The translations under genes and the position numbers were made by a program. A stretch of 64,000 nucleotides of DNA from NCBI RefSeq assembly GCF_000317305.3, contig NC_023036.2, positions 248,001-312,000 on the forward strand. Reading direction: 5' to 3'. Below are positions 8,916 through 17,180 of the stretch, one piece after another; position 1 is the first letter of the stretch, and every line of letters begins with the position of its first letter. The notes below the pieces were generated by a model. It saw nothing but the letters and a program-made list of their open reading frames with translations. It made no database searches and was not told where the DNA came from. This DNA is from Mycolicibacterium neoaurum VKM Ac-1815D (lineage in GTDB: Bacteria > Actinomycetota > Actinomycetes > Mycobacteriales > Mycobacteriaceae).

Positions 8916-9719
8916 CTACAGCGACGGTGCGGAGGCGCTCACAGAGTTCATCACCAGCTGATACAGCGGCAGACCCCACGCGTGCGGACCGCTGGTCGAC
9001 GGTTCGTACGCCGTGTGGATGGCGATCGACGAGGCGGGGATCTCCTCGAGCTCGGGGTTGTAATCGCATACCGGGTCGCCGACATCACAGACGCTCACGG
9101 TGCGGGCACCCATCCGCGGGTCCAGCGGCGAGGTATCGGTGGAGGCCAGGAACGAATGCTCCTGCGCGACGCCCTTGCCGGGGCCGGGCAGCGCGGCCGC
9201 CGACCCGAGGTTGATGGTGGTGTCGGCGGGCAACCTGTCGCCGTCGGCGACCAGCAGCGCCGCGACCACCTGCGGGTTGTCGGCAAGATCGTGCAGGTTG
9301 CGGTGGACCACCATGGCGCCCTGGGAGTAGCCCGCCAACACCACCTTCGACTGCGGGCACCGGGCGGTGTAGGCCTCGAGCTGATCTGCGGTCGCGTCGG
9401 TGCCGTCCTCGACACTGTCCATGAAGTTCATCCAGCCACCGAGCCCGCCGGCGAGCGGTACGGGTGCGGCCGGGTACTGCACCGCCTCGGCGGTCATGGT
9501 GCGCCCGCCGGCGGCCAGCGCATTGCTCAGCTGCTGGTAGGAGGCGTAGACCACGTCGCCCATACCGGCGTTGGACACCAGCTGTGCGCCGTCGCGCTGA
9601 CCCGAACCGGCGGCGCCGATCCAGTGCACGTCGGCGCAGGCCGGCTCGGCATCGGCGGTGGGCGCTGCGGCCAGCGCCGTCGCGGCCATCAGCGCGGCCG
9701 CCCCAAGTCGGAGGATCAC
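8916..9719 (-). CDS. Secreted cutinase-family serine esterase
   Basis: A 267-residue exported alpha/beta hydrolase. A signal peptide (MILRLGAAALMAATALAAAP, cleaved near TADA) is followed by the cutinase-like core. The nucleophile lies in GYSQG. Asp (CDVGDPVCDY, flanked by two Cys likely disulfide-bonded) and His (IAIHTAY) complete the triad. Mycobacterial relatives are Culp proteins with esterase, lipase or phospholipase activity at the cell surface. It is the first gene of a same-strand run with the kinase (60 nt) and lipoprotein. Substrate not readable. Confidence 0.88.
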   Translation of the reverse strand: MILRLGAAALMAATALAAAPTADAEPACADVHWIGAAGSGQRDGAQLVSNAGMGDVVYASYQQLSNALAAGGRTMTAEAVQYPAAPVPLAGGLGGWMNFMDSVEDGTDATADQLEAYTARCPQSKVVLAGYSQGAMVVHRNLHDLADNPQVVAALLVADGDRLPADTTINLGSAAALPGPGKGVAQEHSFLASTDTSPLDPRMGARTVSVCDVGDPVCDYNPELEEIPASSIAIHTAYEPSTSGPHAWGLPLYQLVMNSVSASAPSL

Positions 9720-9776
9720 ATGGGTTCTATCGCCGCAGGCGCCGGCCGGCGTTACCGATACCGCACGAGACCCTGC

Positions 9777-10715
9777 TCACGCCGGTTGGTGCACCATCGC
9801 CCGGCGGAACTCGGTGGGGCTGACACCCCGGACCCTCTTGAACGCCGAACTGAACCCGAACGGATCGGAGTAGCCGACCGTGCGCGCGATCTCTGCCACG
9901 GTGGCTCGGTTCTCGATCAGCAGGTCGGCGGCCAGGGTCATCCGCCATGTCGTGACGTAGCTCGACGGCGGTTCGCCGACCAGGTCGGTGAATCGCTTGG
10001 CCAGCGTCGAACGGGCCACCCCACAACGTCCGGCCAGGGCGGCCACCGTCCACGGTGCTGCCGGATCGTCGTGGATCAGCCGCAGGGCATCACCGACCAC
10101 CGGGTCACGCTGCGCCGCCCACCAGGCCGGCGGCTGCCCGCCGGGACGGTCGAACCAGGTCCGCAGGGTGCACACCAGCATCCAGTCCAGCAGCCGGTCC
10201 AGCACCACCTGCTGGCCGGGGGCGTCGATGGCGACTTCGGCGGCCAGGTGCTCGAGCACCGCGTCGCCCTCACCTCCGCCCGGCACCCGCAGGACGTCGG
10301 GCAGTTCGTCGAGAAGCCGTCGGCTGATCTCACCGCGCACCGGGTACGCACCGATGATCGCGGTGGTGGCGTCGGCGCCGCGGTCGCCGAAATCACTCCA
10401 GCCCAATCGATATCGGGTTCCGCCGCATTCGGGCACGGCGCATTCGGTGCCGCATTCGACGGGGTCCGCGCCGCTGTCGAGATCGTCGACAAAGGTGAAG
10501 GTCTGCGGGCCACGGACGATGACGGTGTCACCGGCCCGCAGTGGTTCCGTCACCCCGCCGGGGGTGACGATCCAGCCGCCTCCGGTCAGCACCGTGCACA
10601 GGGTCAGCGGTGCACCGTCGACGAAATGCAGATTCCATGGTGGCTGCAGGGTGGACCCGCCGAAGAGTGAGCCGTTGGCGCGCACCCCGCGGAACAGGTC
10701 TCCGAAGACGTCCAT
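9777..10715 (-). CDS. AraC-family regulator with cupin domain
   Basis: A 312-residue regulator. The N-terminal cupin-like domain (AraC_binding cupin_6 type) contains several cysteines (VECGTECAVPECGG). The C-terminal AraC domain has two helix-turn-helix units (TVAALAGRCGVARSTLAKRF, then VAEIARTVGYSDPFGFSSAF). ATG 10715 is preferred to 10757, which would add 14 residues unlike the family; no strong ribosome site is seen at either. It is transcribed divergently from an NmrA-like gene 81 bp away, so it probably controls that gene and the PPOX gene behind it. The four-cysteine cluster could sense metal or redox state, which is inference. Confidence 0.85.
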   Translation of the reverse strand: MDVFGDLFRGVRANGSLFGGSTLQPPWNLHFVDGAPLTLCTVLTGGGWIVTPGGVTEPLRAGDTVIVRGPQTFTFVDDLDSGADPVECGTECAVPECGGTRYRLGWSDFGDRGADATTAIIGAYPVRGEISRRLLDELPDVLRVPGGGEGDAVLEHLAAEVAIDAPGQQVVLDRLLDWMLVCTLRTWFDRPGGQPPAWWAAQRDPVVGDALRLIHDDPAAPWTVAALAGRCGVARSTLAKRFTDLVGEPPSSYVTTWRMTLAADLLIENRATVAEIARTVGYSDPFGFSSAFKRVRGVSPTEFRRAMVHQPA

Positions 10716-10796
10716 GCCGACAGCATAGAGGTTTGGACATGAAATCCGGCTATTCAACCATGGAATCGTCCACGACTGCGCGGTTGACTGTCACTC

Positions 10797-11630
10797 ATGA
10801 GCAACGACACCATCCTCGTACTCGGAGCCACCGGCAAGACCGGGCGCCGCCTGCTGCCGCGGTTGCGACTGCTGGGCGTGCCGGTCCGCGCCGCATCGCG
10901 ATCCAGCGGCACCCGCTTCGACTGGTCGGCCCCGGATACCTGGGACGACGCATTGACCGGCGTGGGCGCGGTCTATCTCGTCGCGCCGCCATGGCCCGGA
11001 CCGACGGCCGACTTCCTCACCCGGGCGGAGGCGGCCGGGGTGCGCCGGGTGACGGTACTGTCCGGTCGCGGCGCCGACCGGTGGGGCGAGTCCGCCTTCG
11101 GACTGGATATGCGGTCCGCCGAGGCCGCCGCGCGGAATTCAACGCTGGAATGGACCATCTTGCGGCCCAACAACTTCGCGCAGAATTTCGACGAGGACCT
11201 GTTCCGGGCACCACTGCAGGCGGGCGAGCTGTTGTTGCCCGCCGGTGATGTGCCCGAACCGTTCATCGACGTCGATGATGTCGCCGACGTCGCGGCGCGG
11301 GTATTGACCGAACCGGGGCATGCCGGCAAGGTCTACGAGCTGAGCGGTCCGGAACCGGTGACCTTCGCCGCGGCCACCGAATTGATCTCGCGGGCAACGG
11401 GTCTGCCGATCGCGTACAAGCAGGTGACCGCCGACGAGTACATCGCCGCCCTCGTCGAGTCCGGCGCCGACGAACAGGACGCCGAGCACGTGGCGGCCAT
11501 GTTCACCCTGATGGCCGACGGCGGAATCGCCGGCACCACTGGCGACGTCGCCACGGTTCTCGGGCGAGAACCACGCAGTTTCACCGAGTACGTGACCCGT
11601 GCGGCCGCGGCGGGAGCGTGGGACCGGTGA
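10797..11630 (+). CDS. NmrA-like NAD(P)-binding protein
   Basis: A 277-residue atypical SDR with the nucleotide motif ILVLGATGKTGRR near residues 5-17 and AASRSS after the second strand. The middle contains RPNNFAQNF, a signature of NmrA/HSCARG-like and ergot-alkaloid-biosynthesis-like proteins. It may be a reductase or a redox sensor. It is the first gene after the divergent AraC regulator, and its stop overlaps the GTG start of the PPOX gene (GTGA), so the two form a coupled operon. Confidence 0.85.
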   Translation: MSNDTILVLGATGKTGRRLLPRLRLLGVPVRAASRSSGTRFDWSAPDTWDDALTGVGAVYLVAPPWPGPTADFLTRAEAAGVRRVTVLSGRGADRWGESAFGLDMRSAEAAARNSTLEWTILRPNNFAQNFDEDLFRAPLQAGELLLPAGDVPEPFIDVDDVADVAARVLTEPGHAGKVYELSGPEPVTFAAATELISRATGLPIAYKQVTADEYIAALVESGADEQDAEHVAAMFTLMADGGIAGTTGDVATVLGREPRSFTEYVTRAAAAGAWDR

Positions 11631-12046
11631 GCGCCATCACCGAAGGAGATATCGCCCTGCTGCGTCGGCCGCTGTACGGATTCCTCACTGTTGCAGGCGG
11701 TCCCGATCCTGCACAGCCACGACCGGTCTGGTACGAGTACGCCGACGACGGCACGATCGGGCTGTTCACCGAGGCCCGCTCGGTCAAGGTGCGCCGGTTG
11801 CGGCGGGACGCCCGTGCCTCGCTCGTGGTCACCGCGCCGGTCGGCGAACGGGAGCACTGGGTGTCGGTCGCAGGCCGCGTGGACATCCACACCGATGGGG
11901 CGTCCGACCTGGCGGCGCGGCTGGCGGCCCGCTACTGGGATCTGCAGGATCCGATCCGCACACAGGAACTGGCGGCGATGCAGTCGGTCGAGCTGTTGCG
12001 GCTGGTCATCCACCCGGACGCGATCACCCGGTACGCGATGGGCTAG
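11627..12046 (+). CDS. Pyridoxamine 5'-phosphate oxidase-like flavin/F420-binding protein
   Basis: A 139-residue split-barrel protein. The first strand pattern (PLYGFLTVAGGPDPAQPRPV) and the WYEYADDGTIGLFTEARSVK block match small mycobacterial PPOX/FDOR proteins that bind FMN or F420. Such proteins reduce diverse substrates or bind heme-like cofactors; the activity here is not assignable. GTG 11627 is chosen because it overlaps the upstream TGA as GTGA; another in-frame GTG at 11618 is possible. It ends 18 bp before the convergent GH6 gene. Confidence 0.8.
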   Translation: MSAITEGDIALLRRPLYGFLTVAGGPDPAQPRPVWYEYADDGTIGLFTEARSVKVRRLRRDARASLVVTAPVGEREHWVSVAGRVDIHTDGASDLAARLAARYWDLQDPIRTQELAAMQSVELLRLVIHPDAITRYAMG

Positions 12047-12064
12047 CGGGCGACCGTCACGACG

Positions 12065-13069
12065 CTACTTTCCGGCGTTGCGGGCCAGGTCGATGGCGTA
12101 CTGGTTGACGAAGGTTCCCGCGCTGGGCTCACCGCGATCACACGAACCGTCGGATTCCCCGACCCGTTTGACCCACAGGTAGGCGTCGATCTTCGGATTG
12201 GCCGTTGCGGTGGTCGGCGGCACGCCCAACGCGCGCCCCGGCGGGTTGCACCAGCTCAACGGGCTGTCCGGCGCCGGTCCGTTCCCGTTGCGGGAAGTGT
12301 CGATGACGTAGTGGGCGCCGTTGGTCATCCCGGAGATGGCCTCGCCATACCCGATCTGTTCCTCGGTGGTGAAGTAGTTCGTGGTGTTCAGGCTGAACCC
12401 ACGCGCACGCTCGATGCCGACCTGGTTGAGCCGGTTGGCCATCTCGCCGGCGTCGACCCACCGGGAGTGTCCGGCATCGACGTAGACCGCGGCCGCGGGA
12501 TCGCGGGTCAGGGTGTCCACCGCGTACCGGATGAGGTCGAAACGCTCCTGACGCTGGTCGCCGGACAGGCAGTCCGCCATCGCCAGCGCGTCCGGCTCCA
12601 GGATGATGGCTGCCGGCGCCCCGCCGAGCCCGGCCGAGATGGCGTCGATCCACTGGCGGTAGCTGTCCCCGGAGCCGAAGCCGCCGGCGGCGAAGCTGTA
12701 GCAGTCACGGTGCGGCAGCGCGTAGATCGCGAGCACCGGTGTCGCTCCGGCGCCTTGCGCGGCACCCACGAGCTTGCTGACCGTTCCCGACACCGTCGAT
12801 GCGGGGAAGGCCTGGTCCAGCCAGTAGGCCTGCGGGGTGTTGGCCACATAGTCGAGCTGCGGGTTACCCGGCGACGCCTGTGCGGCCCGCATCGCCTTGG
12901 AGATGGGATCGACATAGAACGGCCTACCGGCCAACGGGTTCGCCTCGCTGGCCAACCGCACCTGCGGCGTGGGGACAACCGGGAGGCCGAGACCGGCGAC
13001 GGCCGCTATGGCGGCGATGGCGAAGAAGGGGGCAAGCCACCGCGCGACGGTGCCAGCAGCAGAGGACAT
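12065..13069 (-). CDS. celA1: Secreted glycoside hydrolase family 6 endoglucanase
   Basis: A 334-residue GH6 protein resembling mycobacterial CelA1 (Rv0062). An N-terminal hydrophobic segment (FFAIAAIAAVAGLGLPVV) acts as signal or anchor. GH6 signatures are present: AIYALPHRDC, then ILEPDALA with the catalytic Asp region, and WVKRVGESDGSCDRGEPSAG with cysteines and the C-terminal acid. It would hydrolyse beta-1,4-glucan outside the membrane. ATG 13069 is directly preceded in frame by GTG 13072; no clear Shine-Dalgarno site is seen. The symbol is by family resemblance, not proven orthology. Confidence 0.87.
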   Translation of the reverse strand: MSSAAGTVARWLAPFFAIAAIAAVAGLGLPVVPTPQVRLASEANPLAGRPFYVDPISKAMRAAQASPGNPQLDYVANTPQAYWLDQAFPASTVSGTVSKLVGAAQGAGATPVLAIYALPHRDCYSFAAGGFGSGDSYRQWIDAISAGLGGAPAAIILEPDALAMADCLSGDQRQERFDLIRYAVDTLTRDPAAAVYVDAGHSRWVDAGEMANRLNQVGIERARGFSLNTTNYFTTEEQIGYGEAISGMTNGAHYVIDTSRNGNGPAPDSPLSWCNPPGRALGVPPTTATANPKIDAYLWVKRVGESDGSCDRGEPSAGTFVNQYAIDLARNAGK

Positions 13070-13289
13070 CACATCGACAAAAGTTAGTGCGGCTCGGTGT
13101 TGAAGGCCAATCGCTCACGCCCTGGTCACGGGCCATTTCGCGCCAGGGCAAACTTGTGGTTGCCAGCCCCGCGTGACACCACGTGCCACTCCCGGGCCGC
13201 ACTGCGCCCACCAGCAACACATCAACGTCAATTTGCGGGTAGTCACAGCAGCACCACGGGTTGCGGCGGGAGCCCGCCGCGCGGCGTGG

Positions 13290-14870
13290 TCACGGCCCGC
13301 GGAGCCCGGTGCTGCCGTGCTCGTGGTCGGTGGTGGCCCAGTGCCAGAAGTCGGCGTCTTCGGTGATTCTGCGGAACTGCACGAGGACCTGCTCATCGGA
13401 CAGCTCGTCATCGTCCGGGTAGGCATCGATGACGGCCAGGTCGTCGCGCTCGACGCTGCCGGACTCGTCTGCGTTGTCGGTCTGGAAGTCGCGCGAGTCG
13501 CACCGTGCGAGTTGCGCGCCCCGGATGAGCAGTTCGGGTCGATGGACGTAGTTGATGCGAGATTGGCCGTGATCCAACGCCGCCGGGGGATGCCATTCGC
13601 ATTCGTTGCGACCGTTGAACATGGTGGTGTACCCGCCCGGGCGCACCATGCGGTTGTCACACCCGCATGCCAGGGTCAGATCATCGACGTTCGTATAGCC
13701 ACCCTCGGCGAAATCACGGTCTCCATGGTGGACCTGGCAGCGGTACGCCCCGGCCGTGCAGCACGGTTTGGTGCAGCCGCCGTCGCGAGCGATCAGCATG
13801 ATCCGCTGGGCCGGGCTGGCGGTGCGCCGGGCTCGGAAATAGTTCAACGCGGCACCGGTGGCCCCATCGAAGATCGCCAGGTAATGGTTCGCGTGCCCGC
13901 CCATGCGAATGACGTCGCGGATCGGGAGTGTCGTCCCACCCCCGGATACACCGACCCCGGCGCGGGATTCCAAGTCCTGCAACGTGGTGCGGATGATGAC
14001 CGACACGGGCAGTCCGTTGAGTTGGCCCAGATCGGTCATCAACGCGATCCGTCCGATCGCGATCATCGCGTCATGGGTGCGTTGGGCGACGGTGCGGTGA
14101 TCATTGTCGATCTGAGCCTGGGTGGGCGTACCGCTGGTACACGGCTGTTCATCGTCGGGGTTACACATGCCCGGGGCGGCGAAGCGCGCCAGCAGCGGTT
14201 CCCACACCGCAGCTGCTTCCGGGGTCAGTGATCCGGTGATCACGGCCATGCCGTCGCGACGTTGCGCCCCGATCGCGACACCTCGGCTGCGTTGGCGTTC
14301 GGCGTCATCGGGAAGGGGCCCGTCCTGATCGAGCAGGAACAGTTTCAGGGCGGCGGCGTCCTTGAGTTCCTTGGGACCTACCCCGACCGCCAATGTCACC
14401 AGGTCGGCTTCGAACATCTCTCGCTCGGCGAGACCGACGAACCCGGGCAGGTCGGCCATGGCGTCGCGCAGCACCCTGACATGCTCGGCAGTGATCAACC
14501 CGCCGGCTTGTGCAGCCGCCACCACGGGAAGGAGCGGGGGCAGGGGCTCACCGGTCAACGCGCGGCGGGGCCCCAACGCCGCAGCCTCGTGCAGACGCCG
14601 GCCCGCTTCGGCGGGCGACAGACGCCACCGGATCCGCAGTACGGCGTTCCAGGATTTGGCGCCCATCTCCCGTGCGCTCGTCTCCTGCTGCAGTTGGTTC
14701 AGCAGCCGATGCCCTTGGGCAGGTAGTCGGCAGGTCAGCGTTTCGTACTCGTCGATCAGCGTGACCAACTCATCACGTGACAACGCACCGAGGTCGCAAT
14801 CGGCGAACGCATCCATGGCGGCCCGCAGACCCGCCATCGCCGCCATCACCCCCGCCACCGCCGTTGTCAT
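13290..14870 (-). CDS. DUF222 / 13E12-family HNH endonuclease-like protein
   Basis: A 526-residue protein of the mycobacterial 13E12 repeat family. The N-terminal DUF222 helical region covers roughly residues 10-330. A C-terminal HNH nuclease motif follows, with Cys pairs (GGCTKPCC), CQVHHGD, then GGYTNVDDLTLACGCDNRMV. Members occur in many copies per genome, and REP13E12 copies serve as phage attachment sites in M. tuberculosis. ATG 14870 is preferred over ATG 14885 because the latter sits inside a LexA-type box (14874-14889). The gene is intact. DNA cleavage is expected from the family but unproven. Confidence 0.88.
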   Translation of the reverse strand: MTTAVAGVMAAMAGLRAAMDAFADCDLGALSRDELVTLIDEYETLTCRLPAQGHRLLNQLQQETSAREMGAKSWNAVLRIRWRLSPAEAGRRLHEAAALGPRRALTGEPLPPLLPVVAAAQAGGLITAEHVRVLRDAMADLPGFVGLAEREMFEADLVTLAVGVGPKELKDAAALKLFLLDQDGPLPDDAERQRSRGVAIGAQRRDGMAVITGSLTPEAAAVWEPLLARFAAPGMCNPDDEQPCTSGTPTQAQIDNDHRTVAQRTHDAMIAIGRIALMTDLGQLNGLPVSVIIRTTLQDLESRAGVGVSGGGTTLPIRDVIRMGGHANHYLAIFDGATGAALNYFRARRTASPAQRIMLIARDGGCTKPCCTAGAYRCQVHHGDRDFAEGGYTNVDDLTLACGCDNRMVRPGGYTTMFNGRNECEWHPPAALDHGQSRINYVHRPELLIRGAQLARCDSRDFQTDNADESGSVERDDLAVIDAYPDDDELSDEQVLVQFRRITEDADFWHWATTDHEHGSTGLRGP

Positions 14871-14873
14871 GAT

Positions 14874-14889
14874 TCGAACATACATTCGA
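14874..14889. promoter_or_regulatory. Candidate LexA/SOS box
   Basis: The sequence TCGAACATACATTCGA matches the mycobacterial LexA box TCGAAC-N4-GTTCGA at 11 of 12 fixed positions; A replaces G at 14884. It sits at the 5' end of the 13E12-family gene and overlaps its first possible ATG (14885), leaving ATG 14870 as the more likely start. Several 13E12-family genes in M. tuberculosis are known to be DNA-damage inducible with such boxes. Confidence 0.65.
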
Positions 14890-14914
14890 CCACCGACAAG
14901 TGGCGAGAGGGCGC

Positions 14915-15442
14915 TCAGGCGGCCACCGCCGCCGGCACGGCCAGTGCTGCGCGCAACAGGGTACGTCCGCGATGCAGCCGGGAGAGCACCGTTCCCATCG
15001 GAGTGTGCATCATCTCGGCGATCTCGCGACAGGAGTAGCCGTCGATGGCCGCATAGCAGAGCACGTCGCGAAACTGCTCGGGCAACCCGGCCAGTGCGGA
15101 AGCCACCGCGTCGTCGGGCATGACCTCCAGCACCTCGGCCTCCGCCGATTTCGCCCCGCGCGCCGCGCTCACCGCGGTGACGTCATCGCACAGAAACTCC
15201 GGGCGCCGCATGCTCTTGCGGTAGTTGCCGATATGGGTGTTGGTCATGATCCGAAACAACCACGCCCGCAGATTCGTGCCACGCTCGAACGCCTCGAAAC
15301 CGGCGAACGCCTTCAACAACGTCTCTTGCAGCAGCTCCTCGGCATCGGCGCGGTTGCGCGTCAGGCGGAACGCGCCGCGGCGCAACACATCCAGATGCTC
15401 GCGCACATCATGGTCGAAAGCGTCGGCGAGGGCGGCATCCAT
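14915..15442 (-). CDS. ECF RNA polymerase sigma factor (SigH/SigE-like)
   Basis: A 175-residue sigma factor with region 2 (GAFRLTRNRADAEELLQETL, then FEAFERGTNLRAWLFRIMTN) and region 4 (LPEQFRDVLCYAAIDGYSCR followed by EIAEMMHTPMGTVLSRLHRGR). The NYRKSMRRPEF linker recalls the SigH group. ATG 15442 has AAGGAG six bases upstream, whereas the open frame to 15637 upstream is not sigma-like. No anti-sigma gene lies on either side: downstream is the HNH gene start (29 nt) and upstream a 582-bp gap. How the factor is held inactive is not visible here. Confidence 0.9.
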   Translation of the reverse strand: MDAALADAFDHDVREHLDVLRRGAFRLTRNRADAEELLQETLLKAFAGFEAFERGTNLRAWLFRIMTNTHIGNYRKSMRRPEFLCDDVTAVSAARGAKSAEAEVLEVMPDDAVASALAGLPEQFRDVLCYAAIDGYSCREIAEMMHTPMGTVLSRLHRGRTLLRAALAVPAAVAA

Positions 15443-16024
15443 GGTGGGCTCCTTGGCGGTCGAAGCTGGTGATGTGTCCCATCTTGTCGCGCAGCCGCAT
15501 TCCACGTCTGCACCGCTGACGCCAAAGGCCGACCACGGCCACCGGTAGTCCTCGATACCCGCTAGCGGTACCGTTCGACCGCACCGACCGGTCACTCCCG
15601 GCGGTGAACGGTCTCGGTAAACCAACAGCGCGGTCACGGTTACATGACGTTATCCGCAATGTCGACAACGTAATTCGCCACATCCGAGGTGCCTTTCGGG
15701 CACGCCGGGGACGCTGCCCGAGTTTACCCCCGAAGTCGCGGGCACATTTTGACATATCGGACAATTCGACGCCCACGAAGGTAGTTGCGATCGAAACTAG
15801 CTGGAACGAGCCCCGACAGGGCCTCCGACCACGCCTTCTCCCGCCGACGGTCGTGCGCCCGAGTGATCACGTGCGGTTTTGCTGGTTGCCCTCGGGGCTC
15901 GGGGCATGGTGACGATCGGTGGCCTAACACCCGGTCGGCAATCCGTACTGCGGGAATACTGTTGCGCCGCTTACATTGATCGCCGTCACAGCTTGTTCCG
16001 CTCCGGACTGCCAGAGAGGCCGTC
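15443..16024. other. 582-bp intergenic region, no gene seen
   Basis: This stretch separates the divergent ECF sigma gene and the secreted glycosidase gene and must hold both promoters. Its GC content is visibly lower than the flanking genes, especially 15640-15800. Reading frames across it have no family-like sequence or convincing ribosome sites. No clear promoter pair could be assigned by eye. Confidence 0.6.
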
Positions 16025-17137
16025 ATGCTGTCTCCATCATTCCGCGCCGCACGGCGAGCACGAATCGTCGCGCTCGTCGCGGCCGTGCTGTGTGCAACCT
16101 CGGTTCAGATACCCATCTCACATGCCACGGCACCGCCACGGGTCGACGTCTCGGCACGCGCGCTCGGTATCGCGGAATCGAATCTCTACTTCATGTCTCC
16201 AGACGAATTAACTACCGCAATAACGGCTTTCGAAGTCATGGGAGTCACCCAGATCCGGATCTTCCTGCCATGGCGAGCCATGGAGCCGTCACGGGGCACC
16301 TACAACTGGACCATATCCGACCGAATACTCGACGCTGCGGCCGACAAGGGAATCGCGGTGGTCGGCGCGGTGACGAGTACCCCGATCTGGGCCGCCGACA
16401 ACGGATTCTGGCTGCCGAATGCCGCCCCGCGTGATCCCAGCGATTACGCGTCCTTCATGACGCAGGTGGCCATGCGATATGGCGCGGGCAGCAGTAGGCC
16501 GCGCATCGCGGCCTACGAGATCTGGAACGAGCCGAACGCGAACATCGGATGGTCACCCGAACCCGATGTCGTCGGTTACACGACTCTGCTCAAAGCGGCG
16601 TATTCCGCGATCAAAACCGTCGAGCCCGGCGCACTGATCATCGGCGGTGTCCTCGGTGCGGGGCTCAGCTTCGGGACCTGGACCATCAATCCGGTCGACT
16701 ACCTCGCCCAGATGTATGCCAATGGCGCACGCGGCTACTTCGACGCGTTGTCCTTCCACCCGTACAACTTCTCCAGCAGCTTCTCCGCCGGAATGCCGTA
16801 CGCGAACACCCCGTATCGGCAATACCTGTCGATGCGGCAGTTGATGGACCAAGCCGGCGACACCGACAAGCTGATCTGGACCACCGAATACGGTGTGCCG
16901 ACCTCTGCCGTGGACGCGACGACGCAAGCGGCCTGGATCATCGACTTCGCCGACACCTGGTCCCAACTGCCCGGCGTCGGACCGATGTTCATCTATTCAC
17001 TGTCCGACCGTCCGAACGAGACGCCGTGGGGAATCTACGACACGAACTGGGTGGCCAAGCCCGCAGTGTCGGCGATCCATGACTGGATCGCCGAGCACTC
17101 CGGCGCATCGGTGCTCCGGCAGCTCAGTGGGGGCTGA
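16025..17137 (+). CDS. Secreted clan GH-A glycoside hydrolase (cellulase-like)
   Basis: A 370-residue exported (beta/alpha)8-barrel hydrolase. Residues 1-35 form a signal peptide ending near SHATA. The barrel shows IRIFLPWRAMEPSRGTYNW, the acid/base motif YEIWNEPN near residues 166-173, and the nucleophile motif WTTEYGVPT near residue 285. These two glutamates define clan GH-A (GH5/GH39/GH51-like); the exact family is uncertain. Substrate could be a plant or own-wall polysaccharide. It starts at ATG 16025 and is convergent with the ABC-F gene. Confidence 0.82.
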   Translation: MLSPSFRAARRARIVALVAAVLCATSVQIPISHATAPPRVDVSARALGIAESNLYFMSPDELTTAITAFEVMGVTQIRIFLPWRAMEPSRGTYNWTISDRILDAAADKGIAVVGAVTSTPIWAADNGFWLPNAAPRDPSDYASFMTQVAMRYGAGSSRPRIAAYEIWNEPNANIGWSPEPDVVGYTTLLKAAYSAIKTVEPGALIIGGVLGAGLSFGTWTINPVDYLAQMYANGARGYFDALSFHPYNFSSSFSAGMPYANTPYRQYLSMRQLMDQAGDTDKLIWTTEYGVPTSAVDATTQAAWIIDFADTWSQLPGVGPMFIYSLSDRPNETPWGIYDTNWVAKPAVSAIHDWIAEHSGASVLRQLSGG

Positions 17138-17140
17138 TTC

Positions 17141-17180
17141 GAGTCGGACACCCACCGCATGGCTGTCACGGTGTCGACTC
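17141..17180. terminator. Imperfect hairpin between convergent genes
   Basis: GAGTCGGACACC (17141-17152) can pair with GGTGTCGACTC (17170-17180) with one bulged G. The right arm covers the last codons and stop of the ABC-F gene. There is no T-run, as is common in mycobacterial terminators. Possible terminator for the glycosidase and/or ABC-F transcripts. Confidence 0.4.

Noticed and set aside
13290..14889. Insertion sequence or prophage fragment
   Set aside because: The HNH gene belongs to the 13E12 family, but no inverted repeats, target duplications, integrase or phage genes are seen beside it.
15443..16024. Small gene in the 582-bp gap
   Set aside because: Frames there lack conserved sequence, ribosome sites and normal codon bias.
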